Of a stretch of 64,000 nucleotides of DNA, positions 45,145 to 53,756 are shown piece by piece (position 1 is the first letter of the stretch; every line of letters begins with the position of its first letter). The position numbers and the translations under genes were made by a program. Location: positions 1 to 64,000 of the forward strand of contig NZ_CP071457.1 of NCBI RefSeq assembly GCF_017352135.1, given 5' to 3'. The notes under the pieces were generated by a model that ran no database searches, was not told the DNA's origin, and was given only the letters and a program-made list of their open reading frames with translations. Source of the DNA: Rhizobium lentis (GTDB lineage Bacteria; Pseudomonadota; Alphaproteobacteria; Rhizobiales; Rhizobiaceae).

Positions 45145-45977
45145 TGCCTGATTTCATTCCACGCTCCGAGCAGCGTCCTATTGTGGATACCTCCTCCAAG
45201 ACGCTCGATCTCATCTACTTCGATCTCGTCACGCTCGCCTCCAACGAGCGGGACACGCGGCGGCTGCCTGCGCACGAAAGCCTCTACGTCGTGCTGTCGG
45301 GTCAGGTGGATATCGAAGTGGATGACATCATGTTCGAAGCGGTGGGCCGGCGAGCTGATATCTGGGGAGGCGATGCGGACTCGGTTTACGCGCCCGTCAA
45401 TGCCAATGTCCGGATATCGGCCCGTGGCGGCCCGGCAGAAATCGCCATTGCCGGAGGCCTCTGCGACACGCGCTACGCCCCGTTTCGGGTGACGCCCGAT
45501 GAGGTCGACGCGGTGAATGTCGGCTCGTCCGACACGCACAGCCAGCGGCGGATCGTGCACCTTCTCGGCCAGCGGCAGAACGGCCGTTGCGGTAACCTGC
45601 TGGTGAGCGAACTCTATGCCGGTGAGGGCTGCTGGTCTGGCTATCCTCCCCACAAGCACGATACCGAGGACGGCGATGCCGAGACCCGGCATGAGGAGCT
45701 CTATCACTACCGCTTCCAGCCGGAGACCGGCTTCGGCAGCCAGATCACCTATGACGACGACGGTCCGGTCAAGATCCTGATGACCCGTCACGGCGACACC
45801 TTCCTGCTCGATCGAGGCTATCACCCGACGGTCACCTCCCCGGGGCATCGGGGCTATATCTTCACCATCCTCGTCGGCAAGCACCGCCGCGGGCTGATCC
45901 AGCGCTTCGATCCCGCCCATCAGCATCTGACCAAGACCATCCCCGGCATCGATGCGATGCGCGACAAGTTCAAATAA
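45144..45977 (+). CDS. IolB-like 5-deoxy-glucuronate isomerase family protein
   Basis: A 277-residue double cupin of the IolB (KduI/IolB) family. The second cupin has the metal-binding pattern PPHKHDTEDGDAETRHEELY with HYRF after it, and MTRHGDTFLLDRGYHPTV lies near the end, both typical of IolB. IolB isomerises 5-deoxy-glucuronate in inositol breakdown, but no other iol genes are near. In this operon it may isomerise a related uronate or keto sugar. The start codon shares its A with the previous gene's stop. Confidence 0.8.
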   Translation: MPDFIPRSEQRPIVDTSSKTLDLIYFDLVTLASNERDTRRLPAHESLYVVLSGQVDIEVDDIMFEAVGRRADIWGGDADSVYAPVNANVRISARGGPAEIAIAGGLCDTRYAPFRVTPDEVDAVNVGSSDTHSQRRIVHLLGQRQNGRCGNLLVSELYAGEGCWSGYPPHKHDTEDGDAETRHEELYHYRFQPETGFGSQITYDDDGPVKILMTRHGDTFLLDRGYHPTVTSPGHRGYIFTILVGKHRRGLIQRFDPAHQHLTKTIPGIDAMRDKFK

Positions 45978-46024
45978 TCCCGCCTGGCTTTTGCTGCCGA
46001 CGTCCTTTCAAGGAGAAACGACCC

Positions 46025-47890
46025 ATGCGTGAACGTACGCGAATAAGCGTCGATGCCGGTGAGGCGGTCCGCCCCTTCAACCGGTTCTGGCGTGGCACGG
46101 GCTTTTCGCCGGCCGAGTTGCTGCTCGAACCCGAGATGCGCCAGATGCTCGCCTATATCGGCGCTCTGCCCAACGAGGGCATCCGGTATTTGCGCGTGCA
46201 CTACCTCTACAATCTGCTGCGCTCGACCGGCGGAGCCGGCTATGACTGGTCTCTGCTCGACCGCGCGCTCGACGTGATGATTGAACACCGGCTGAAGCCG
46301 TTCTTCGAGCTGATGGGTAATCCGTCAGGCCTCTTCACCGATTATGAGGATATGGATCAGGTCAAGCGCTGGCGCGATCTCGTCACTGTGACGGCGGATC
46401 GTTACGGCGCGCGTTACGGCATCGACGAATTGCGTACCTGGTATTTCGAAACGACCAACGAGGCGGACTCCGGCTGGTGGACCTACGGGATCAAGGGGTA
46501 CACAAACTATTACGACGCCTGCATCGCCGGGCTCGATGCCGTCGACCCCGGCCTGCCGATGGGAGGGCCGGGTACTGCCCGCACGCTCTCGCCGATATTT
46601 CGCGCCTTGATGGCCCATTGCGACAGCGGTACGAGCTGCCTGACCGGCAACGGCCCGCCGCGCCTCGACTACATCTCGATCCACGAAAAGGGCGTCAACG
46701 GCAGCAAGGACGACCTAACCCCGAAAACCAGCGCCATCGTCGACCGCACGCTTCTCGTCGTCGACTATCTCAGGGAACATCATCCGCTCCTCGCCGGCCT
46801 GCCGATCATCAACGACGAATGCGATCCGCAGCTCGGCTGGAGCGATCATCACAGCTGGCACGGCAAGGCCTATTATGCCGGCATCATCGCCCGCATCATC
46901 GAGCAGCACGACCGGCGCATCATCGCCCCGAAGGCGGCGGATTTCACCTTCCTCAGCAATGACCACGCCTTTATCGGCGGCTGGAGCCAGCGCACGATCT
47001 TTGCCTATTTCGGGTCGCGCAATTTCACCAAGGCGCAATGGGAGCACAAGACCGATCTCGAGACGCTAGTGACGGATGTCGATCGGGCGCCGCCTTTCGA
47101 TCTCATCAAGAAGCCCGGTCTCACGTCAATGGAACTGCTGGCGACCCTCGGCGATACCGTTTGCAAGGTGACGGCCGAGCCGCAGCTTACCCCTGATCAG
47201 GATGGCCTGGCCATCCTACCGACACGGCTGCCGGGCGGCGGCGTTTCCATCAGCCTCATCCATAGCGTCGATGTCATCAACCGTTCCGGCCGGACCGCGG
47301 TACGCCTCGAGGTCAGTGGATTGGTACCCGGCCGCCACGCGCTTTGCCTGCTGCGCATCGACGAGGAATTCACCCATCCGATGGAGGTCTGGGAAGCGCA
47401 GCGCGACGAAAGCAATCCGCGTGGGCCTTTCGAGCCGGTCGGCGCGCCGCCCGAACCAACCGAAGCGCAGTTTGCCGAGCTTCGCCGTGCACAGGAACCC
47501 GCCTTGCTGCATCCGATCAGCATCGTTGAATGCGACGACGGCCGGGTCAGCGTCGATCTCGATGTGCCATTGCCGTCGCTGACGCAGGTGCTTGTCGTTC
47601 CCGACACGGGCGCGGCCCCGCCTGCACCTTCCGGCCTCGTTATCGAACGCTACCTCGGTCTCGGCGGGAAGGAAGAGCGCATGCTGTTCTGGGCGGCCGG
47701 TGATAACAGCCCTGCCATCTTCTACGATGTGCTGGCCAGCACCGGCGGCGGACCCTTTGAAAAGGTCAGTCCGGTCCCGCTGCTTTCGACGGCATTCCTG
47801 CACATGTCGCCGCCACAGGGCGTGCGTTATGCGGTCTGTGCCCGCGACGCATTCGGCCGCCGCAGCGAGCTTTGCGTCTCGCCCGCATGA
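46025..47890 (+). CDS. GH39-family glycoside hydrolase (beta-xylosidase-like)
   Basis: A 621-residue GH39-type enzyme. The barrel begins near residue 20 (FNRFWRGTGFSP); the acid/base Glu146 lies in FETTNEADSGWW, and the nucleophile is probably Glu265 in IINDECDPQLGW. A C-terminal beta-domain runs from about residue 390 (SISLIHSVDVINRSGRTAVR), and the last 90 residues look like a fibronectin-III-type fold. No signal peptide, so cytoplasmic action on imported oligosaccharides. GGAG lies about ten bases before the ATG. Beta-xylosidase and alpha-L-iduronidase are the known GH39 activities; which applies is open. Confidence 0.85.
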   Translation: MRERTRISVDAGEAVRPFNRFWRGTGFSPAELLLEPEMRQMLAYIGALPNEGIRYLRVHYLYNLLRSTGGAGYDWSLLDRALDVMIEHRLKPFFELMGNPSGLFTDYEDMDQVKRWRDLVTVTADRYGARYGIDELRTWYFETTNEADSGWWTYGIKGYTNYYDACIAGLDAVDPGLPMGGPGTARTLSPIFRALMAHCDSGTSCLTGNGPPRLDYISIHEKGVNGSKDDLTPKTSAIVDRTLLVVDYLREHHPLLAGLPIINDECDPQLGWSDHHSWHGKAYYAGIIARIIEQHDRRIIAPKAADFTFLSNDHAFIGGWSQRTIFAYFGSRNFTKAQWEHKTDLETLVTDVDRAPPFDLIKKPGLTSMELLATLGDTVCKVTAEPQLTPDQDGLAILPTRLPGGGVSISLIHSVDVINRSGRTAVRLEVSGLVPGRHALCLLRIDEEFTHPMEVWEAQRDESNPRGPFEPVGAPPEPTEAQFAELRRAQEPALLHPISIVECDDGRVSVDLDVPLPSLTQVLVVPDTGAAPPAPSGLVIERYLGLGGKEERMLFWAAGDNSPAIFYDVLASTGGGPFEKVSPVPLLSTAFLHMSPPQGVRYAVCARDAFGRRSELCVSPA

Positions 47891-47919
47891 GCAGCCTTTT
47901 CCGGTTTGGAACCTGATCC

Positions 47920-48738
47920 ATGGATATCGCCTATTTCACCAAGACGCTGGAGGGGCTGCCGCTTGATAGAGCGGCGAAGATCACCGCCGGTCTGGGTTTC
48001 GACTGTGCCGATCTTCTCGTCCGCGACGGCCACGCCGTCTCCCCCGAGAGGCCCGAGGAAATCGTCAAGGCCGCGAAGCTCTTTGCCGCGGCCGGTGTGC
48101 GCACCCCGATGGCGACCATCGATTCGACGCGGCCCGACGATTCCACGTCGCGTCTTCTCGGCTCCTGTGGCGAGGCAGGCATCGGCCTGATCCGGCTCGG
48201 CTTCTGGCGCTATGATCCGTCGCGGCGCTGGAGGGCGCAGCTTGACGAAGCGCGGCGTGATCTCGACGGCTTCGAGCGCCTCGCCGAACGGTTCGGGGTA
48301 AGGCTGGCCGTCCAGCTGCATGGCGGAACCCTGCACAGCTCGGGCGCGCTGGCGGCGCAACTGCTGGCCGGTCGCGATCCTGCCTGGGCCGGCGCCTATC
48401 CCGATCCGGCCAATCAGATCATCCGCGAGGGGAGCGAGGACTGGCGGCTGACCCTCGACATCCTCGAGCCGTGGTTCTGCTGCATGGGCGTCAAGAACTG
48501 CGGCTGGTTTCCCGGCGCCTGCGGATCCCACGGCCAGCGCGCGTGGCATTCCGATTGGTACGGGCTCGACGAAGGCATGGTGCCCTGGAACGAAATCGTG
48601 CCGCATCTGGTGACGACCGGATTTGCCGGCGTGCTCTCGGTACATTCCCAGTACCGGCTTCCGCGAGATCAGGCGCTCGACAAGGTTCGCGCCGATCTTG
48701 CCCATCTCAGGCGCCTGGTCGCCGCAGCGAAAGAGTAG
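47920..48738 (+). CDS. Sugar phosphate isomerase/epimerase (xylose isomerase-like TIM barrel)
   Basis: A 272-residue AP-endonuclease-2-type TIM barrel. It begins MDIAYFTKTLEGLPLDRAAK, and contains IGLIRLGFWRYDP, VQLHGGTLHSS and CMGVKNCGWFPGACGSHGQR before a final VLSVHSQYRLPRDQALDKV. Such proteins isomerise or epimerise free or phosphorylated sugars using a divalent metal. The Cys-rich stretch (FCCMGVKNCGW) is unusual for the family. It lies four bases before the dehydrogenase gene, within the sugar-acid part of the operon. Confidence 0.8.
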   Translation: MDIAYFTKTLEGLPLDRAAKITAGLGFDCADLLVRDGHAVSPERPEEIVKAAKLFAAAGVRTPMATIDSTRPDDSTSRLLGSCGEAGIGLIRLGFWRYDPSRRWRAQLDEARRDLDGFERLAERFGVRLAVQLHGGTLHSSGALAAQLLAGRDPAWAGAYPDPANQIIREGSEDWRLTLDILEPWFCCMGVKNCGWFPGACGSHGQRAWHSDWYGLDEGMVPWNEIVPHLVTTGFAGVLSVHSQYRLPRDQALDKVRADLAHLRRLVAAAKE

Positions 48739-48742
48739 AATC

Positions 48743-49759
48743 ATGAGTGAACACGCTCCCGTCATCGCCGCCCTTTTGACCGAAAAGACCCGCCGCATGA
48801 TGCTGGACGATGCGGCGATCGCCCAGTTGAACGGTCTTGGGAGCGTGCGCTGGCCGGCCGGCGCGACGCTCGATGCTGCCGAGGTCGATCGGCTGCTGCA
48901 AGGCGCCACCGCCTGCCTTACCGGATGGGGAACGCCGCCTTTCGATCCCGCCGCTCGCCAGCGCCACCCGCAGCTTGCCCTCGTCGCCCATTCGGCGGGC
49001 AGCGTCCGCACGCTCGTTCCCGCGCGCCTGTTCGACGAGGGGCTTCGCGTCAGCCATGCCGCCTCGAAGATCGCCGCTTCGGTTGCCGAGTTCGTCGTCG
49101 CCGAAGCGCTGCTTGCCATGCGCGGCATTCATCGGCTGCATCACGCGTTGCGGGGCGGCGGCGAATGGCTCGACGTCCGCGCCGCCGTGCCGCAACGATT
49201 GCTTGGCGCGCGGACAGTCGGCATCGTCGGCGCCGGCTATGTCGGTCGGGCGGTTATCCGCCTGCTCGTTCCATTCGGCTGCCGCGTCCTGGTCGTCGAC
49301 CCCTATCTGGATGATCGCGAGGCCGGCGCGCTCGGCGTCGTCAATGCCAGGCTCGACGACGCGCTCGCCTGGAGCGACGTGATTTCCCTGCATGCGCCGG
49401 TCCTGCCCGAAACGCGTCGCATGATCGGCGCCCGCGAACTGGCGCTGTTGCGTCCCGGCACACTCTTCATCAACACGGCGCGGGCAGAGCTGGTCGATGA
49501 GGCCGCGCTGCTCGCCGAGATCCGCTCCGGTCGCATCGAGGCGGCTCTCGATGTCTTCGACCATGAGCCGTTGCCACCGGACAGCCCGTTTCGCGACCCG
49601 GCGCTCGCCAATGTCACCATTTCGCCGCATGCTGCGGGTCATACCGAAGAGGCGCACCTCGCCCAGGGGCGGGCTATGGTGGACGAGATCGGCCGGCTGC
49701 TTCGCCGCGAACCGCTTCACCACGAAGTCTCTCGCGCCATGCTCGACCGTATGGCATGA
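48743..49759 (+). CDS. D-isomer-specific 2-hydroxyacid dehydrogenase
   Basis: A 338-residue NAD-dependent dehydrogenase. The nucleotide site is TVGIVGAGYVGRAVIRLL (about 155-172) with DP at the strand end (VVDPYL). Catalytic-domain marks are INTARAELVDEAAL (active-site Arg region), DVFDHEPLP and SPHAAGHTEEAH with the catalytic His. It reduces a 2-keto acid or oxidises a 2-hydroxy acid, or a sugar aldehyde/lactone analogue. The open frame upstream of the chosen ATG overlaps the isomerase gene. It overlaps the enolase-superfamily gene by four bases. Confidence 0.88.
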   Translation: MSEHAPVIAALLTEKTRRMMLDDAAIAQLNGLGSVRWPAGATLDAAEVDRLLQGATACLTGWGTPPFDPAARQRHPQLALVAHSAGSVRTLVPARLFDEGLRVSHAASKIAASVAEFVVAEALLAMRGIHRLHHALRGGGEWLDVRAAVPQRLLGARTVGIVGAGYVGRAVIRLLVPFGCRVLVVDPYLDDREAGALGVVNARLDDALAWSDVISLHAPVLPETRRMIGARELALLRPGTLFINTARAELVDEAALLAEIRSGRIEAALDVFDHEPLPPDSPFRDPALANVTISPHAAGHTEEAHLAQGRAMVDEIGRLLRREPLHHEVSRAMLDRMA

Positions 49760-51177
49760 CCATGGACAGAAGCATTGGAGATCCCGTGACGGCGCCGCGT
49801 GTCAGGCTCGTCGAAATCGATGCCTTCGAGCGCGATATCAGGCTGCGCCTGCCGTTCCGCTTCGGCGCGGCAACCCTCGAAAGGGCGCCGCAAGCCTTCC
49901 TCAGGGTCCGTGTCGAGGATGAGCAGGGTAAAACCGCCATCGGCGCCGCCGCCGAAATGATGGTGCCGAAATGGTTCGACAAAGATCCGGCGCTGACGCC
50001 GGCGCAGAATGTCGATCAGTTGCGCACCTCGATCCGCACCGCCGCCGCTGCGTCGCTCGAAGCATCGGCGCCGGCGACATTGTTTGCCGCCGCCCGGCTC
50101 AACGAGCTGGAAACCGTCCGCCGTCTGCCCGGAAATCCTTTGGCGGCCGGCTTCGGACCTTCGCTCGTCGCCCGCGCCGCGCTGGACGCCTATTGCCGCC
50201 TTGCCGGACTTTCCTTCTTCGATGCGGTGCGCCGCAACCTCGTCGGCATCGGCGGCCCGATGCTGCCCGGCGATATCGAGGCGGAGGCTGTCTCCGCCAC
50301 GCTCGCCGGCCTTCGCCCTGCCGGCTCGATCCTGGCACGGCATACGATCGGCCTTCTCGATCCGATCGCCGAGGGTGATATCGTCCATCCCGTCGAGGAT
50401 GGCCTGCCGGAGAGTCTCGAAGCGGTGATCAGCCGCTATGGCAACCGCTGGTTCAAGATCAAGCTTTCCGGCGCGATCGATGCCGATATCGACCGCCTGG
50501 CGCGGATCGCCGCCGTGCTGGAGCGCGTGCCCGACTATCGGGTGACGGTCGATGGCAATGAACAGTTTCGCGCGCCGGAAGATCTCGCTGCCTTGCTGGC
50601 GCGGATCGATGCCATACCTCGGCTGTCGCGATTGCGCGCGGCCATTGCCTTCATCGAACAGCCGTTCTCGCGGGCGATCACCATGGAAACGCCGCTGGGA
50701 GATCTCGCGGCCCGATTGCCCTACCTGATCGATGAGAGCGACGACGGCGACGATGCCTTCGCCCGCGCCCGCGTGCTCGGTTACACCGGCGTTTCCTCGA
50801 AAACCTGTAAGGGCATCTACCGATCGCTCCTGAAGGCGATCCGGATCAGGACGGGATGTGTGCCGGGGCTTTTCCTCTCGGGCGAGGATCTGACCTGCCA
50901 GGCCGGGCTCGCCGTGCAGCAGGATCTGGCCCTCGTTTCCGCGCTCGGCCTCTCCCATGTCGAGCGCAATGGCCATCACTATGTGGCCGGCATGCAGGGT
51001 GCACCGGAGGCGGAGCGGGCACGTTTTGCAGCAGCCCATCCCGATCTCTACGAGCAGGGCCCCGACGGGCCGCTCCTATCGATCCGCGAGGGCCGGATCG
51101 CCAGCGGTTCACTCGGAGCGGTCGGCTACGCCAGCGGCGCCTTGCCCGATTTCGAAGCGATGGAGCGGCTCTCTTGA
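49756..51177 (+). CDS. Enolase-superfamily protein (mandelate racemase/sugar-acid dehydratase-like)
   Basis: A 473-residue member of the enolase superfamily, longer than usual (about 380-400). The KxK pair Lys234/Lys236 (WFKIKLSG), metal ligands Asp266 (TVDGNEQ), Glu301 (FIEQPFS) and Asp326/Glu327 (LIDESDD), and a second Lys (SSKTCKG, 349 or 352) on the opposite barrel face are all visible. This supports proton abstraction next to a carboxylate: dehydration or epimerisation of a sugar acid. Its last 25 codons resemble a degenerate sequence at 54423-54551. The ATG overlaps the dehydrogenase stop by four bases; ATG at 49762 is an alternative. Confidence 0.82.
   Translation: MTMDRSIGDPVTAPRVRLVEIDAFERDIRLRLPFRFGAATLERAPQAFLRVRVEDEQGKTAIGAAAEMMVPKWFDKDPALTPAQNVDQLRTSIRTAAAASLEASAPATLFAAARLNELETVRRLPGNPLAAGFGPSLVARAALDAYCRLAGLSFFDAVRRNLVGIGGPMLPGDIEAEAVSATLAGLRPAGSILARHTIGLLDPIAEGDIVHPVEDGLPESLEAVISRYGNRWFKIKLSGAIDADIDRLARIAAVLERVPDYRVTVDGNEQFRAPEDLAALLARIDAIPRLSRLRAAIAFIEQPFSRAITMETPLGDLAARLPYLIDESDDGDDAFARARVLGYTGVSSKTCKGIYRSLLKAIRIRTGCVPGLFLSGEDLTCQAGLAVQQDLALVSALGLSHVERNGHHYVAGMQGAPEAERARFAAAHPDLYEQGPDGPLLSIREGRIASGSLGAVGYASGALPDFEAMERLS
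51140..51163 (+). repeat. 24-base exact repeat, copy 1 (within the enolase-superfamily gene 3' end)
   Basis: The 24 bases starting CCTTGCCCGATTTCG are identical to 54508-54531. Weaker similarity extends about 60 bases upstream in both places. Here the sequence is coding (LPDFEAM). Confidence 0.8.
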
Positions 51178-51259
51178 CATCGATGGACGTTCAGGCGCGC
51201 GCCTGTATCTTACGGGCCTCGGACACTTCAGGCGATGTCAATATTGGAGGCATATCGGC

Positions 51260-53002
51260 ATGTCGTTGAAAGCCGTCAAGACACCGGACGAGTTGCGGTC
51301 GGCGCGCTGGTTCGCATCCGAAGACCTGCGCGGCTTCGGCCATCGGTCACGCCTGATGCAAATGGGCTATGACACCGGAGATTGGGCCGGCAAGCCGCTG
51401 ATCGGCATCCTCTCCACCTGGTCGGATCTCAATCCCTGCCACGCCCATTTCAAGCATCGCGTCGAGGACGTGAAACGCGGCGTGCTGCAGGCCGGCGGCT
51501 TTCCGGTGGAAATGCCGGCGCTGGCGCTGTCGGAGAACTTCATGAAGCCGACGACCATGCTCTACCGCAACCTCCTGGCGATGGAGACCGAAGAGCAGAT
51601 CCGCGCCCATCCCGTCGACGGCGTGGTTCTGATGGGCGGCTGCGACAAGACGACGCCGGGCCTCATCATGGGCGCGCTCAGCGCCGGCGTGCCGATGATC
51701 TACCTGCCGGCGGGGCCGATGCTGCGCGGCAATTATGCTGGCCAGCAGCTCGGTTCCGGTTCGGACGCCTGGAAATATTGGGACGAGCGGCGCGCGGGCA
51801 CGATATCGGACAAAGAATGGGCCGGCATCGAAGCCGGCATTGCGCGCTCCTACGGTCATTGCATGACGATGGGCACCGCCTCGACGATGACCGCGATTGC
51901 CGATGCAATGGGTCTGATGCTGACGGGGGTCTCTTCGATTCCCGCGGCAGACGCCAACCATATCCGCATGTCGGCCCAGACCGGTCGGCGGATCGTCGAC
52001 ATGGTCTGGGAGGAGCTGACGCCGGACCGGATCGTCACGCCTGCCGCCGTGCGAAATGCGGCGACGGTCGCCATGGCGACCGGCTGTTCGACCAATGCCG
52101 TCATCCATCTTCTGGCCATGGCGCGCAGGGGAGGGGTCGCGCTGACGCTTGACGATCTCGACGCGCTTGGCCGCGTCACTCCGGTCATCGCCAATGTGCG
52201 TCCGTCGGGAAAGACCTATCTGATGGAGGATTTCTACTATGCCGGCGGTCTTCTGGCGCTAATGTCGCAGATCCGCGAGCGGCTCGATCTCGACGCATTG
52301 ACGGTCTCGGGCGAAACCCTGGGCGCGGCGCTCGCCGACGCAAAGATCTATAATGACGATGTGATCCGGCCGCTCTCCAACCCGATCTATCCGGAGGGTT
52401 CGCTTGCCGTGCTGAAGGGCAATCTGGCGCCCGATGGCGCGGTGATCAAGCCGGTGGCCTGCGACCCGCGCTTCCATGTCCATCAAGGTCCGGCGCTGGT
52501 ATTCGACAGCTATCCCGACATGAAGGCGGCGGTCGAGGACGAGACGCTGGATGTAACGCCTGATCATGTCATGGTGCTGCGCAATGCCGGACCGCTCGGC
52601 GGCCCCGGCATGCCGGAATGGGGCATGCTGCCGATGCCGAAAGCGCTGCTGAAACAGGGACATCGCGATATGCTGCGGCTCTCGGATGCGCGCATGAGCG
52701 GCACCAGTTATGGCGCCTGCGTGCTGCATGTGGCGCCCGAAGCCCATGTCGGCGGCCCGCTCGCCCTGCTGCGGAACGGCGACATCGTCCGGATCGATAT
52801 TCCGAACCGCCGGCTGGACATGCTGGTCGACGAGGCGGAACTGGCCCGGCGCCGCGCCGCCTGGGTGAAGCCCGCCGATCGTTTCGGCCGCGGCTACGGC
52901 TGGATGTACGCCTCCCATGTCAGCCAGGCCGACAAGGGTTGCGATTTCGATTATCTGCTTCCCGAATTCGGTGCGGCAGCCGGAGAACCGGACATTTTCT
53001 AG
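51260..53002 (+). CDS. IlvD/Edd-family sugar-acid dehydratase (arabinonate/xylonate dehydratase type)
   Basis: A 580-residue dehydratase. Cluster-binding cysteines are placed as in the [2Fe-2S] sugar-acid dehydratases: Cys60 (WSDLNPCHAHFK), Cys128 (MGGCDKTTPG) and Cys201 (YGHCMTMGTAS). PVDGVVLMGGCDKTTPGLI and RMSGTSYGACVLHVAPE are further family marks. It removes water from an aldonic acid such as L-arabinonate or D-xylonate to give a 2-keto-3-deoxy acid. GGAGG lies about ten bases before the ATG. It comes 82 bases after the enolase-superfamily gene and 14 before the RraA-type gene, which could split its product. Confidence 0.9.
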   Translation: MSLKAVKTPDELRSARWFASEDLRGFGHRSRLMQMGYDTGDWAGKPLIGILSTWSDLNPCHAHFKHRVEDVKRGVLQAGGFPVEMPALALSENFMKPTTMLYRNLLAMETEEQIRAHPVDGVVLMGGCDKTTPGLIMGALSAGVPMIYLPAGPMLRGNYAGQQLGSGSDAWKYWDERRAGTISDKEWAGIEAGIARSYGHCMTMGTASTMTAIADAMGLMLTGVSSIPAADANHIRMSAQTGRRIVDMVWEELTPDRIVTPAAVRNAATVAMATGCSTNAVIHLLAMARRGGVALTLDDLDALGRVTPVIANVRPSGKTYLMEDFYYAGGLLALMSQIRERLDLDALTVSGETLGAALADAKIYNDDVIRPLSNPIYPEGSLAVLKGNLAPDGAVIKPVACDPRFHVHQGPALVFDSYPDMKAAVEDETLDVTPDHVMVLRNAGPLGGPGMPEWGMLPMPKALLKQGHRDMLRLSDARMSGTSYGACVLHVAPEAHVGGPLALLRNGDIVRIDIPNRRLDMLVDEAELARRRAAWVKPADRFGRGYGWMYASHVSQADKGCDFDYLLPEFGAAAGEPDIF

Positions 53003-53016
53003 GAGGAGATGCAGGC

Positions 53017-53736
53017 ATGACGACACTTTCGGACAGCACGCGCGACCAACTCATGCGGGTCAGCGTCGCCACCATCAGCACGGCACTCTTCAAGCGTGGC
53101 CTGCGCAACCAGACCATCCAGGATGTGCAGCCGGTCGCCCGCAAAGGCCGCAATATGGTCGGCCCGGCCTATACGCTGCGCTACATTCCGGCGCGTGAGG
53201 ACCTCAACAAGCTCGAGGTTTTCCGCAATCCGGAACACCCGCAACGCGCCTGCGTCGAAAGCTGCCCGGCTGGTGCCGTGCTTGTCATGGACAGCCGCAA
53301 GAATCCGCGCGCCGCTTCAGCCGGCTCAATTCTCGTCACGCGGCTGATGGTGCGCGGCGTGGCCGGCGTCGTCACCGATGGCGGCTTCCGCGACAGTCCC
53401 GAGATAGCGGGGTTGGCGATTCCCGCCTATCACAATCGGCCCTCGGCGCCGACGAACCTGACGCTGCACCAGGCGCTCGACATCAATGTGCCGATCGGTT
53501 GCGGTGACGTGGCGGTCTGGCCCGGCGATATCATGGTCGGCGACGACGAAGCGGTGATCGTCATTCCGGCGGAACTTGCCGACGAGATTGCCGAGGAGGC
53601 CGTGGAAATGACCGCCTATGAGGACTTCGTGACCGAGCGCGTGCTGGCTGGCCAATCGATCATCGGTCTCTATCCGGCAACGCAGCCGCGCAATCTCGAG
53701 GAATTCGCCGCCTGGCGCGCCAGGAGCGGCCGGTGA
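53017..53736 (+). CDS. RraA family protein (4-hydroxy-4-methyl-2-oxoglutarate aldolase-like)
   Basis: A 239-residue RraA-fold protein with VSVATISTALFKRGL near the start, GVVTDGGFRDSPEIAGLAIP (the GGxRD active-site block) and WPGDIMVGDDEAVIVIPAEL near the end. Catabolic members are divalent-metal class II aldolases or decarboxylases for 2-keto acids. AGGAGGAG precedes the ATG. As the last gene of the operon it may cleave the keto-deoxy acid produced by the dehydratase. True regulators of RNase E have the same fold, but the context argues for the enzyme. Confidence 0.85.
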   Translation: MTTLSDSTRDQLMRVSVATISTALFKRGLRNQTIQDVQPVARKGRNMVGPAYTLRYIPAREDLNKLEVFRNPEHPQRACVESCPAGAVLVMDSRKNPRAASAGSILVTRLMVRGVAGVVTDGGFRDSPEIAGLAIPAYHNRPSAPTNLTLHQALDINVPIGCGDVAVWPGDIMVGDDEAVIVIPAELADEIAEEAVEMTAYEDFVTERVLAGQSIIGLYPATQPRNLEEFAAWRARSGR

Positions 53737-53756
53737 CGCGCAGCATCCGTCGCTTT

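Noticed and set aside
53017..53736. Reading the RraA-family gene as an RNase E inhibitor
   Set aside because: It ends a sugar-acid catabolic operon and has the GGxRD catalytic block, so an aldolase-type role fits better.
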